A stretch of 64,000 nt of DNA from Bacteroidales bacterium UBA4116 (lineage in GTDB: Bacteria; Bacteroidota; Bacteroidia; Bacteroidales; Tannerellaceae): positions 187,479-251,478 of the forward strand of contig DFXE01000001.1 in assembly GCA_002381645.1 (NCBI GenBank). Direction: 5' to 3'. The notes beneath the pieces were generated by a model. It was not told where the DNA came from, did not search any database, and saw only the letters and a program-made list of their open reading frames with translations. The position numbers and the translations under genes were made by a program. This document shows positions 18,387-26,980 of this stretch, in pieces. Positions within the stretch are counted from its first letter, which is position 1. Each line of letters begins with the position of its first letter.

Positions 18387-19196
18387 TTATTGCCTGTGGG
18401 TGAGGAATAATACACCTTTAACTCCCAAAAAGAACAATACTAATACCAGAATAATGAAAGCTCCGGAAGGAACATTAAGATAATAAGAAAGCACAAGGCC
18501 GGCTACACAACCCAGAAAACCTACAACAATACTACCTAATATGATCTTTTTGAAATCGGATGTAAAGAGGTTTATCGTTATCTGGGGAAGTGTAAGTAAA
18601 CTCATCAGTAGCATGATGCCAACCAAACGTATAGAAAGCACAATAGTAACCGCGATGAAGAACATCATCATATATTCTATTGCTTTTACGGGAAGGCGTT
18701 GTGTAACCGCAAAATCATTATCGAATGCTACATATATAATTTCCCTCATAAAAAAAGAAAATACCAGAATCAGCAGGATAGATAACGCTGCGATCCAGAT
18801 AATATCCGTAGTGGAAACAGTGAGTATATTCCCGAACAGGTAAGCCGAAAGGTTAGGAGCATAACCGGGAGTAAGAAAAATAAAAATAACGCCTAATGCC
18901 ATTCCTAACGACCATACACCCGCAATAGCCGAATCTTCGCGCACGCTCTGAGATTTACTTATCCACTCTACTCCAAAAGCTGAAAGAACGGAAAAAATAA
19001 GCGCCATCAGTATCGGGTTTGAACCTAAATAAAAACCTAATCCTAATCCTCCGAAAGAAGCATGGGTAATTCCACCGCTAATAAAAACCAACCGTCGTGC
19101 TACGATATAGGTCCCTACTATTCCGCAGGCCACTGCTGTAAGGAGACTACCCAATAGGGCATTCTGAAAAAAAGAATATTTCAGTAATTCTATCAA
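18387..19196 (-). CDS. metal (zinc/manganese) ABC transporter permease, ABC-3 family
   Basis: Hydrophobic 269-residue protein with about eight membrane helices and the ABC-3 family signature VARRLVFISGGITHASFGGL (31-50). It would form the inner-membrane channel of a ZnuABC-type importer for Zn or Mn. The start is a TTG (MIELLKYSF); no in-frame ATG fits the family N-terminus. Neither the ATPase nor the binding protein is in the window, so the transporter must be completed from elsewhere. It lies 23 bp after the small membrane protein gene and 46 bp before the TPR lipoprotein gene, suggesting co-transcription. Confidence 0.85.
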   Translation of the reverse strand: MIELLKYSFFQNALLGSLLTAVACGIVGTYIVARRLVFISGGITHASFGGLGLGFYLGSNPILMALIFSVLSAFGVEWISKSQSVREDSAIAGVWSLGMALGVIFIFLTPGYAPNLSAYLFGNILTVSTTDIIWIAALSILLILVFSFFMREIIYVAFDNDFAVTQRLPVKAIEYMMMFFIAVTIVLSIRLVGIMLLMSLLTLPQITINLFTSDFKKIILGSIVVGFLGCVAGLVLSYYLNVPSGAFIILVLVLFFLGVKGVLFLTHRQ

Positions 19197-19219
19197 GGTA
19201 AATTTATTCTAAATTATGA

Positions 19220-19639
19220 TCAGCCTATTCTCCGTTCTCCCACGATAAGGAAAGCTTCATCTTTCAGCATGTCCGGCAGGTTTATATTACGTAATTGCAG
19301 GCTTCTTAGCCAACCAGCTACTTCAACCTCCCGCAAAGTATATAATACTTCGCGAAACTCTTCTATTTCTTCATCGCTGTAAACATTTGCGTCCGTACCA
19401 CGATACCTGTCCAATTCTTCATCATCATAATATTCAATCTGCTTACTCACGGCAGCTAATAAGCTGTCGCGTTCACATAATTCATGCTCACCGCAACATA
19501 CCTCCGGAATTTCTCCGGCTTCTGGTATCTCTGATATTTCACCACGCTCAAGCATCCTTTCAAGTTTCTTGTTGTGAAAATACCCGAAAACAGCAGCAAT
19601 ACAGCCCAATATAATAAGACTGATAATGAGATAAAACAT
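19220..19639 (-). CDS. small membrane protein of unknown function
   Basis: 139 residues: one N-terminal membrane helix (about 2-21), then an acidic soluble part. A cysteine/histidine cluster VCCGEHELC near residues 47-55 could bind a metal. The C-terminal part (YSDEEIEEFREVLYTLREVE...LRNINLPDMLKDEAF) is helical. I recognise it only as a conserved Bacteroidales protein; such proteins are sometimes labelled phospholipase, which I cannot support from sequence. It lies between aroA (36 bp) and the metal ABC permease (23 bp) in the same direction. Confidence 0.65.
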   Translation of the reverse strand: MFYLIISLIILGCIAAVFGYFHNKKLERMLERGEISEIPEAGEIPEVCCGEHELCERDSLLAAVSKQIEYYDDEELDRYRGTDANVYSDEEIEEFREVLYTLREVEVAGWLRSLQLRNINLPDMLKDEAFLIVGERRIG

Positions 19640-19675
19640 ATTACTGAAAATTGACTTTCTTTAAAATGATATTTT

Positions 19676-20908
19676 TTATTGATCTTCTTTTATAGTAAAT
19701 CCCGCACTTCTGAGGTCACCCCAGAAACCCGGATAACTTTTTGAGACAACGCCCGGATCAGCTATTTTTATACCATCCGGCCGTAACACTGCCACAGGTG
19801 CAAAAGCCATTGCCATGCGGTGATCTTCATACGTATCTATAACCGGATCGGATTGGGCTTCACACCGTTCTCCATCCCACTCCAGGATACTGTCATGATC
19901 GTCTTTGAGCATAAATCCTAATTTTCTCAATTCTGTTTTCAACGCTTCTATCCGGTCAGTTTCTTTAATTTTAAGGGTCTGCAATCCGGAAAAGCGGAAA
20001 GGTATATTCAATAACGCACAAACTACAGCTAAAGTTTGAGCAAGATCAGGTTCATTCACAAAATCATAAACCATTTCTTTACAACTGTTGCTGTTACGTT
20101 TAAGTAATACTCCTTTTTTTGAATATACCGTATCTATTCCTAACCGGGCAAAAATATCTGCTCCGGCAGCATCTCCCTGCAAACTGTCTTTGTAAAGTCC
20201 CCCCAATTCTATTTCGGCTGCTCCCGATAAAGCCATAATAGAATACCAGTAAGACGCTGCACTCCAATCGGATTCAACCGAAAAAGGAAGCGGCTTATAT
20301 TCCTGCGGTTGTATCTTTATTATTGCCCCGCTCCATTGGACACCCACTCCAAACTGATTCATCAAACGGATTGTTTGCCGGATATAAGGAACCGAAATTA
20401 TTTTTCCTTCCAGATGAAGTGTCAGTCCTTTTTCCATATAAGGAGCGATCATCAATAGCGCAGATATATACTGTGAACTTATCCCTCCTGATAAAGATAT
20501 CTCACCGCCTTGTAATGCGCTACCAAAAATACGCAACGGGGGATATCCGTCTTTTTCCATATATTCAATCCGTGCACCAAGAGAGTTAAGAGCATCAACC
20601 AGTACCTTGATCGGACGGTTCTTCATCCTTTCCGTACCGGTAATGGTCCATTCGCCTACCACTTTCGATAAGAAAGCCGTAAGAAAACGCATGGAAGTAC
20701 CTGCTGCCCCAATATCAAAATTCCGTTCATTTGAATTCAACGCTGCTGCCAGCACTCTTGTATCGTCGCTATCGGAAATATTTTCTATTTCGAAAGGACT
20801 ATAACTGAGAGCATTTAATATCAATACCCTGTTACTGATACTTTTTGATGCCGGCAGTTGGACAGAAGCCCGAACAAAACTGTCCGGGCCTTTTATTAGA
20901 TATTTCAT
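19676..20908 (-). CDS. aroA: 3-phosphoshikimate 1-carboxyvinyltransferase (EPSP synthase)
   Basis: Sixth step of the shikimate pathway: joins phosphoenolpyruvate to shikimate 3-phosphate. The N-terminal motif LPASKSISNR carries the substrate lysine, GAAGTSMRFLTAF is the PEP-binding loop, and the C-terminal part holds KETDRIEALKTEL and DTYEDHRMAMAF. At 410 residues it is slightly shorter than the E. coli enzyme. The loop has an alanine where many enzymes have GNAGT/GNSGT, which fits divergent Bacteroidota AroA. It has its own promoter after the efflux-operon terminator and may head the run of genes down to 12.6 kb. Confidence 0.93.
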   Translation of the reverse strand: MKYLIKGPDSFVRASVQLPASKSISNRVLILNALSYSPFEIENISDSDDTRVLAAALNSNERNFDIGAAGTSMRFLTAFLSKVVGEWTITGTERMKNRPIKVLVDALNSLGARIEYMEKDGYPPLRIFGSALQGGEISLSGGISSQYISALLMIAPYMEKGLTLHLEGKIISVPYIRQTIRLMNQFGVGVQWSGAIIKIQPQEYKPLPFSVESDWSAASYWYSIMALSGAAEIELGGLYKDSLQGDAAGADIFARLGIDTVYSKKGVLLKRNSNSCKEMVYDFVNEPDLAQTLAVVCALLNIPFRFSGLQTLKIKETDRIEALKTELRKLGFMLKDDHDSILEWDGERCEAQSDPVIDTYEDHRMAMAFAPVAVLRPDGIKIADPGVVSKSYPGFWGDLRSAGFTIKEDQ

Positions 20909-20938
20909 TGTGTTTCTATACTCTTATTCAATCAAACA

Positions 20939-20946
20939 CAAATGTA
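20939..20946 (-). promoter_or_regulatory. -7 promoter element of aroA
   Basis: Minus strand TACATTTG, 30 bp before the aroA start. A full TAnnTTTG match; no convincing -33 box. Confidence 0.5.
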
Positions 20947-21069
20947 TGCAAATTATTTCTATTTATGATCTTCCGGCTTTTATTTCTGACAAATATCATC
21001 GGATAAATAATCGGCAATAAATACAATAAGTAAAATGTCCTTTTTTTGCGGATTTCAAACATATACCCA

Positions 21070-21101
21070 TAAATAAAAATTTTCCTGCGCAGGAAAATTT
21101 T
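21070..21101 (-). terminator. intrinsic terminator of the efflux operon
   Basis: A 26-bp perfect palindrome (21076-21101, centre CCTGCGCAGG) followed on the minus strand by TTTATTT. It lies about 95 bp after the kinase stop codon and before the aroA promoter, so it probably ends the TolC-to-kinase transcript. Confidence 0.7.
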
Positions 21102-21195
21102 CGTCACTGGGCATAAAATCTTTTTTTCCTGCACATGCATTTTTTCGAAAAACATGAAATAATACAATAAGTACCGGATATTTGGTTCAATTGAA

Positions 21196-22281
21196 TTAAT
21201 CCAAGTCTATTTCCAGGTGGCTATAATAAGAATCTCCTTCCTGCTTATTTGAAAAAATATATTTCCCTGAATAAAGTAATTTCAGCCGTCTTTCCAAATT
21301 TGCCAATCCGATACCGGAACCACTTTTATCGTGATTATCTTTAGGAAAATAACTGTTGCGGATATTACAGGTAATATGTTTACTATCGGCATCCAGTTCA
21401 ATGCAAATAAATGATGCTTTATTGTTACTTACACCATGTTTAAACGCGTTTTCAATCAGTGTTATAAATAATAACGGGGCTATCAGCGCCTGAGGAGCAG
21501 TTGTTTCGATTTTTGTCGTTAACTGCGCATGCTCCGGCATCCTGATCCGCATAAGCTCTACGTAATTACGTACGAAATCCAGATCTTTTCCCACTGTAAC
21601 ATACGCTTCACTGCTTTCATACAATACATACCTGAGGAGGCGGCTTAAATCGTGGACAGCTTCCTGTGCCCTTTCCGGACTTATCGCGATCAGGCTATAA
21701 ATATTATTGAGTGTATTAAAGAGGAAATGCGGGTTTAACTGGCTTTTCAGATTCTGAAGTTCCGCTTCGCTACGGCTTTGTTCCAGTTCTTTGCGTTCTG
21801 CTTCAGTTTTATACCAGCTGCTTGTCATTTTAAATGCAACGCTTACAGTTGCCACTAAAGAATACCTCAGGTAATCGAAGAAAATGAACATTATATAATG
21901 TTCCCATGAAGGTTCTCCCCTCGGACCAGACGACCGGCCGGCCGGTTCAGGGATCTGATCCATCAAAAGATGAGTAATGATTATCAGTACCGTAAACAGC
22001 AGGAAGTTACTAAATAGGAACCACTTCCTTTCACGCTTAAAGAGAAAGCGCCTGATCAGGTAAAGGTAGTCTGCATAGAATACGACAATTACACCTGAGA
22101 TCATTAAAAAGAAACGCAGGTAATCAAACCAGTTTATACTTTCTGAATTTCTCCACGAAAAAAACAAGAAAGGGAATATAAGCATGATTCCCCATGCCAA
22201 AACATGTAGTATCCAGCCCAAACGCCTGGAAGAACTGGATATGTTTAACAGATTTTCAGAGATACCTTTATTACCTTTCAT
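21196..22281 (-). CDS. LytS/YehU-type sensor histidine kinase
   Basis: Inner-membrane kinase of the His_kinase (PF06580) type, 361 residues. Four or so membrane helices occupy residues about 20-155, followed by a short coiled linker. The phosphoacceptor motif is LNPHFLFNTLNNIYS (His185), the N box LIENAFKHG (Asn277), and the G box GSGIGL (321-326). The ATG at 22281 lies 16 bp after the permease gene; an earlier ATG (22320) would overlap it. This kinase class normally pairs with an adjacent LytTR response regulator, but none follows: the operon ends in a terminator. It may report on the exported compound of the linked efflux pump. Confidence 0.88.
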   Translation of the reverse strand: MKGNKGISENLLNISSSSRRLGWILHVLAWGIMLIFPFLFFSWRNSESINWFDYLRFFLMISGVIVVFYADYLYLIRRFLFKRERKWFLFSNFLLFTVLIIITHLLMDQIPEPAGRSSGPRGEPSWEHYIMFIFFDYLRYSLVATVSVAFKMTSSWYKTEAERKELEQSRSEAELQNLKSQLNPHFLFNTLNNIYSLIAISPERAQEAVHDLSRLLRYVLYESSEAYVTVGKDLDFVRNYVELMRIRMPEHAQLTTKIETTAPQALIAPLLFITLIENAFKHGVSNNKASFICIELDADSKHITCNIRNSYFPKDNHDKSGSGIGLANLERRLKLLYSGKYIFSNKQEGDSYYSHLEIDLD

Positions 22282-22297
22282 TATGCAAATATACTCT

Positions 22298-23518
22298 TTA
22301 TTCAAAACGGATAGCTTCAATAGGATCCAATTGTGCCGCCTTCTTTGCCGGATACCATCCGAAAAAGATTCCTGTTATGGTACACACGCCAAATGATAGT
22401 ATTATACTCCATGACTGGATATAAATAGGAAAGTTTGCACCGAAATTCACAAGCAATGCCATAGCCACTCCGAATATCACCCCTATTAATCCGCCGGTCA
22501 CGCTTATCATAATCGATTCGATCAGGAATTGGGACAGAATATCTATGCCTTTGGCACCTATACTCATCCGGAGCCCTATTTCCCGTGTTCGTTCCGTCAC
22601 AGATACATACATGATATTCATAATACCGATACCTCCTACCAGTAAAGATATACCTGCCACCGATGCAAGGAGAATCGTCAGAATATTCATCGTAGATGTC
22701 ATCATCGAACTGATTTCTTCCATTGAACGAATGTTAAAATCATCATCTTCACCTGGTTTCAACTTGTGATTCCGACGTAATATCTCCGAAATTTCATCGA
22801 TGGCCTGTTCGGTATATTCTTCTTTAATGGCAGAAGCGTTAAGGCCCTGCAAGTGCGTAATGGCAAGCACCCGCTTCTGTATAGTGGTAAACGGAGCCAA
22901 AATAAGGTCGTCCTGATCCATTCCCATACTATTATATCCCTTACTTTTGAGTACGCCGATTATTTTAAACGGTATTTTATTGAACCGAATCACTTTCCCG
23001 ACCGGGCTTTCTCCATTTGTAAACAATTCGTCGACAACCGTTTTACCCACTACACATACCTTTGCTGCAGACAGTATATCCTGCTCTGTAAACATTTCAC
23101 CATCTTCTACACTGTAACGGCGTATTTCAAGATAGTCCTGGTTCACCCCATATACTGTGGTAGGTTTATTATTCGCTCCGTAAATGAGTTGTCCGCTACT
23201 GTTGACGGTAGGTGAAACAGCCGAAAGGAAACGGGCTTCATTAGCTATGCTTTCGTAATCAGTCAATTTAAGCGTTTCCATGGCAGAGGCGCTTTGGCGT
23301 ACTCCTCCACGCATATCGGCGCCCGGATGTATCATGATCATATTGGAACCCATTTCACTGATCTGCGACTGAATGCTTTTTTTTGAACCCTGCCCTATGG
23401 CGAGCATGGTAATCACAGATGCCACACCTATGATAATACCCAACATAGTCAGGAAACCGCGCATTTTATTATTTGCCAACGCTTTTAAAGCGATCTTTAT
23501 CAAATTAACTATATTCAT
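22298..23518 (-). CDS. MacB-family ABC transporter permease
   Basis: 406 residues with the MacB/FtsX topology: one N-terminal membrane helix (about 20-42, MRGFLTMLGIIIGVASVI), a large MacB_PCD periplasmic domain (about 50-250), and three C-terminal helices with the conserved SVTERTREIGLRMSIGAK loop. It transmits ATPase motion to the periplasm to drive efflux of peptides, macrolides or lipoprotein-like substrates. ATPase and permease are separate genes here, whereas E. coli MacB is a fusion. Fourth gene of the efflux operon. Confidence 0.92.
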   Translation of the reverse strand: MNIVNLIKIALKALANNKMRGFLTMLGIIIGVASVITMLAIGQGSKKSIQSQISEMGSNMIMIHPGADMRGGVRQSASAMETLKLTDYESIANEARFLSAVSPTVNSSGQLIYGANNKPTTVYGVNQDYLEIRRYSVEDGEMFTEQDILSAAKVCVVGKTVVDELFTNGESPVGKVIRFNKIPFKIIGVLKSKGYNSMGMDQDDLILAPFTTIQKRVLAITHLQGLNASAIKEEYTEQAIDEISEILRRNHKLKPGEDDDFNIRSMEEISSMMTSTMNILTILLASVAGISLLVGGIGIMNIMYVSVTERTREIGLRMSIGAKGIDILSQFLIESIMISVTGGLIGVIFGVAMALLVNFGANFPIYIQSWSIILSFGVCTITGIFFGWYPAKKAAQLDPIEAIRFE

Positions 23519-23566
23519 TCACTCTTAACTTAAAAGTTGAAATTCATTATTTACGATCCTTCTTCT

Positions 23567-24307
23567 TCAATCGTTTTCTTTCGGCAACTGGGCCAGCGCT
23601 TCAGCCGCAGATTTAATTGTATCATTCGTCTTATCGTGTACGATACGCCCGTCTTTTAAAAGTATGTTCCTACTACTGTATTCGGCTATCTCGGGATTAT
23701 GAGTAACAAATATTATCGTACGCCCTTCGGCATGCAGCCGCTGAAACAGCACTAATATGTCGTAACTCGTACGTGTGTCCAGATTACCGGTAGCTTCATC
23801 CGCCAGTATCACCGCCGGATCATTCACCAATGCCCTTGCGATGGCTACCCGTTGCATCTGCCCGCCCGACATCTGATTGCTTTTATGATTCAGCCTGTCT
23901 CCCAGTCCCACAGCCATAAGTGATTCGATTGCCTTCTTTTTTCTTTCCGAGGCACTGTAAGATGGATTATACATTAAAGGCAATTCCACATTTTCGATTG
24001 CGGTTGTTTTAGGCAGAAGATTGTAACTTTGAAACACAAATCCTATTTTACGGTTACGCAAGGTTGCCCGTGCATTCTTTCCCATCGTACGGACGGGTAC
24101 CGTATCGAGGTAATATTCGCCCCGGGTGGGGGTATCTAAACAACCTAACGTATTGAGTAACGTACTTTTGCCTGATCCGGATGTACCCATTATCGTAACA
24201 AATTCACCCTCGTAAATAGTAAATGAGACTTCACGTAAAGCATGTACTGTTTCGTCACCCACATGGAAATCGCGGGTTATGTTATCCAGCCTTATAATTT
24301 CTTTCAT
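23567..24307 (-). CDS. ABC transporter ATP-binding protein (MacB/LolD type)
   Basis: 246-residue ATPase with Walker A GTSGSGKST (41-49), signature MSGGQMQR (146-153) and Walker B VILADEATGNLD (around 166-177). The fold and D-loop fit the MacB/LolD subfamily. I chose the ATG at 24307, 10 bp after the adaptor gene, since the domain begins there (MKEIIRLDNITRDF); an upstream in-frame ATG at 24403 would add 32 residues overlapping the adaptor gene. Powers the adjacent permease. Confidence 0.92.
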   Translation of the reverse strand: MKEIIRLDNITRDFHVGDETVHALREVSFTIYEGEFVTIMGTSGSGKSTLLNTLGCLDTPTRGEYYLDTVPVRTMGKNARATLRNRKIGFVFQSYNLLPKTTAIENVELPLMYNPSYSASERKKKAIESLMAVGLGDRLNHKSNQMSGGQMQRVAIARALVNDPAVILADEATGNLDTRTSYDILVLFQRLHAEGRTIIFVTHNPEIAEYSSRNILLKDGRIVHDKTNDTIKSAAEALAQLPKEND

Positions 24308-24317
24308 TTCCAACCTC

Positions 24318-25517
24318 TTATTTTTTGTTATTATTCCGGTTTCCGGGAGGGCCGGGCATGAAAGGACTTCTTTCTGCCGATCCGTTTGCCATTTTATCAT
24401 CAACCGAAGCCAATTCCAGCACGATTTCCTCTCCCTCGGCCAATCCGTCGGTTATCTCAACAACATTGAGGCTGGATGTTCCTACGGATACCATTTTCGG
24501 TTTAAGAGTATGCCCTTCCCGCTTCCACACAATTCTTTTTCCCGGAGAAGGTTCTATACCGGCATCTTCTACTGTCAGATTTAAAGGTTCCAGTAATTCG
24601 TTATCCGGAACAAAACGCAGGGCTTTGCTGGGTACCGTCAATACATCCGGACGTTCCAGGGTGTAAATTGTAACATTTGCCGTAAGCCCCGGCTTCAGCT
24701 TCAGGTCGGGATTATATGCGCTGATCACAACTTCATAGGTTACTACATTCGATGTAACGGTAGCTTCCAGCCTTACCTGGGTGACCTCTCCCGTAAATAC
24801 GTCATCCGGATAGGCATCCACCGTAAATTTCACACTTTGTCCTTCTTCCACCTGACCGATATCGGCTTCGTCAACATCCGCTATCACCCGCATCTGGGTT
24901 AAATCGTTTGCAATAGTGAACAGGGTTGGCGTACTGAAACCTGCCGCAACGGTTTGCCCCTCCTCCACTGCGCGGTTTATTACCACCCCGTCTATCGGGC
25001 TGGTAATGATCGCATATTCCAGGTTGCGTCGTACTTTGGTCATATCCGACCGGTTCCTGTCGTATGTACTTTTTGCCTTATCATAATTATACGTTGCCGT
25101 TTCAAATTCGGTATCGCTTATCAGTTGCTTTTCATAAAGGGCTTTACTACGGGCATAATTTTTCTCCTGATACTCAAATTCCGCTTTACTGCTTGCCAGA
25201 TCGGCTTCTTTAGAAAGGAGTTCTGCCTGTAGGTTTATTTTATCCATTTCGGCAATTAACTGTCCTTTCTTTACTTCGCTGTTATAGTCTACATATATTT
25301 TATCAATTATGCCCGATACCTGTGTACCTACATCTACTTTTATAACGGGTTCAACCGTACCGGTTGCCGTTACGGAATTGGAAATAGTGTTACGGCTGGC
25401 ACTTGTCATTTCAAGCCGTACCGTACTTTTAGATGTTTTACCTGTAAAAAGGAATATACATCCTACCCCCAGGATTACCGTTCCTAAACCAATCATTATT
25501 TTTTTATTCGCTTTCAT
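24318..25517 (-). CDS. MacA/HlyD-type periplasmic efflux adaptor
   Basis: 399-residue membrane-fusion protein: N-terminal anchor (residues about 5-25), a biotinyl-lipoyl-like half (GTVEPVIKVDVGTQVSG), a helical hairpin (about 90-150), the second lipoyl half (SPIDGVVINRAVEEGQTVAAG), a beta-barrel domain and a short Asn/Lys-rich C-terminus. It bridges the ABC permease to the TolC-like channel. It lies 18 bp downstream of the TolC-family gene. Confidence 0.92.
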   Translation of the reverse strand: MKANKKIMIGLGTVILGVGCIFLFTGKTSKSTVRLEMTSASRNTISNSVTATGTVEPVIKVDVGTQVSGIIDKIYVDYNSEVKKGQLIAEMDKINLQAELLSKEADLASSKAEFEYQEKNYARSKALYEKQLISDTEFETATYNYDKAKSTYDRNRSDMTKVRRNLEYAIITSPIDGVVINRAVEEGQTVAAGFSTPTLFTIANDLTQMRVIADVDEADIGQVEEGQSVKFTVDAYPDDVFTGEVTQVRLEATVTSNVVTYEVVISAYNPDLKLKPGLTANVTIYTLERPDVLTVPSKALRFVPDNELLEPLNLTVEDAGIEPSPGKRIVWKREGHTLKPKMVSVGTSSLNVVEITDGLAEGEEIVLELASVDDKMANGSAERSPFMPGPPGNRNNNKK

Positions 25518-25535
25518 ATTTTGATTTTTTTATTT

Positions 25536-26858
25536 TTAATAATTTACGTCAACCGGTTTATTCTGATAAATATTCAGTAATTGTATACTCATAACCGCCA
25601 TGTATTTGGATTGGAGTTCTTCCTGTTGTGCGTTGAGAAGATTATTCTTTTCAGTAAGTAGCTCCAGCGTATTTTTCATTCCGAGAAAGAATTGCTCTTC
25701 AGTCAGTTTATAACTTTCGCTTACATAGTTAACGCGCTCCACTGCTGCCAGATACTGATTTTGGGCAGATGTTGCATCCAAGTATATCCCTTCTACCGTA
25801 CGGAGCAATCCTTTTTGTGTATTAAGCAAATCCAGCTGATTATCGATCACCGCCAGCTTGGCTTTGTTCACGGCAGTTTTATTACTCCGGTTTGTGAAAA
25901 TAGGAATGCTTATCGTCAGGCCGATACTTTCGTTAAATTTATTCCATACCTGGCTACCGAAGGTATAATCTGTACCGGATAGATGTCCTGTTCCTATTCC
26001 GGCGTTAAGGGAGAGAGTAGGATAATAACCTGCTTTTGCTTTCTTGATTTCAAGATCGGCAATGTCAACGCCTAACTCACCGCTTTTTATCTCAGGCATG
26101 ACTGCTAAAGAGGTGGAGTATATGATTTCTTTCTCAGGAAGAGGATAAAGTATATCGTCAGCGCTTAACTCAGGTATAGCCAATTCCATTTCTTCCGTAA
26201 TATCCAATTCAAGTAATTGCTTTAATTGCAGTTTATAATTATCCAGGTTTGTCTGCGCCATGATCAACTGATACTTATCCGTGCTATACTGGCTTTCCAA
26301 CTGGGCAAGATCGACCCTGGATATAGAGCCTGCTTTCATCAATTCCTCCGCCCGGTCACGTTGCGCTTTTGATACTTCGACCGTATTTTGATTTATCCTT
26401 ACCGCTTCGTATGCATACAAAACCTGCATATACGTCTGCACCAACGATATTTGTATATTATTTTCGCTTTCCTCTATACTGAGATTATTTAACTCATCGT
26501 ATAATTTTTGTTGCTTGATGGTGTTATTGCGCCTGTTTCCGTCAAAAAGGGTCCAGTTGGCATTCAGGCTGTAATTGCCGCTATAACTGTTATTCGAAAC
26601 TACTTCATTGGAGGGATAGTTAACAAATCCCTGCGTTACGGACGTCGACAAGGACGGAAACATTTCCGCTTTCGCCTGTTTCGTATCTTCTTCACCAGAA
26701 AGAAGGTTTACTTTACTTTTCTTGACCTGAATATTATGTTCCAATGCATAATTAATGCAATCCCGCAAGGTCCACCTCTTTACTGAACTGTCCTGCGCAT
26801 GAGTAGGCAGAGAACATACAAGTAGTAAAGTGACCAGTATGAATGAGAGTTGTTTCAT
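25536..26858 (-). CDS. TolC-family outer-membrane efflux channel
   Basis: 440 residues: signal peptide (MKQLSFILVTLLLVCSLPTHAQ), then two OEP repeats of long helices with barrel strands (for example NANWTLFDGNRRNNTIKQQK and SIGLTISIPIFTNRSNK). It is the exit duct of the tripartite pump. The start at 26858 is preferred: it follows a GGA sequence and gives a 24-nt leader from the promoter at 26889-26920, whereas the ATG at 26876 would leave only about 6 nt. First gene of the efflux operon. Confidence 0.9.
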   Translation of the reverse strand: MKQLSFILVTLLLVCSLPTHAQDSSVKRWTLRDCINYALEHNIQVKKSKVNLLSGEEDTKQAKAEMFPSLSTSVTQGFVNYPSNEVVSNNSYSGNYSLNANWTLFDGNRRNNTIKQQKLYDELNNLSIEESENNIQISLVQTYMQVLYAYEAVRINQNTVEVSKAQRDRAEELMKAGSISRVDLAQLESQYSTDKYQLIMAQTNLDNYKLQLKQLLELDITEEMELAIPELSADDILYPLPEKEIIYSTSLAVMPEIKSGELGVDIADLEIKKAKAGYYPTLSLNAGIGTGHLSGTDYTFGSQVWNKFNESIGLTISIPIFTNRSNKTAVNKAKLAVIDNQLDLLNTQKGLLRTVEGIYLDATSAQNQYLAAVERVNYVSESYKLTEEQFFLGMKNTLELLTEKNNLLNAQQEELQSKYMAVMSIQLLNIYQNKPVDVNY

Positions 26859-26888
26859 TTTGTTTCCATATTTCATTATTCAACAAAA

Positions 26889-26920
26889 CAAAACTAAAGG
26901 TTAAGGAAAGTGGAGGCAAA
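26889..26920 (-). promoter_or_regulatory. promoter of the efflux operon
   Basis: Minus strand TTTG (26920-26917), a 20-bp spacer and TAGTTTTG (26896-26889), matching both elements of the Bacteroidota consensus. Predicted start near 26882. Confidence 0.75.
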
Positions 26921-26980
26921 CAATACCGACAGAGAGGCTGAAACAATAGACTAATTAAAGCATTTAACCGACAGAGAAAT

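Noticed and set aside
20928..21167. 79-codon minus-strand open frame between the kinase gene and aroA
   Set aside because: It covers the terminator palindrome and the aroA promoter element, has a basic, aromatic low-quality translation, and shows no response-regulator motif, so it is not the missing partner of the kinase.
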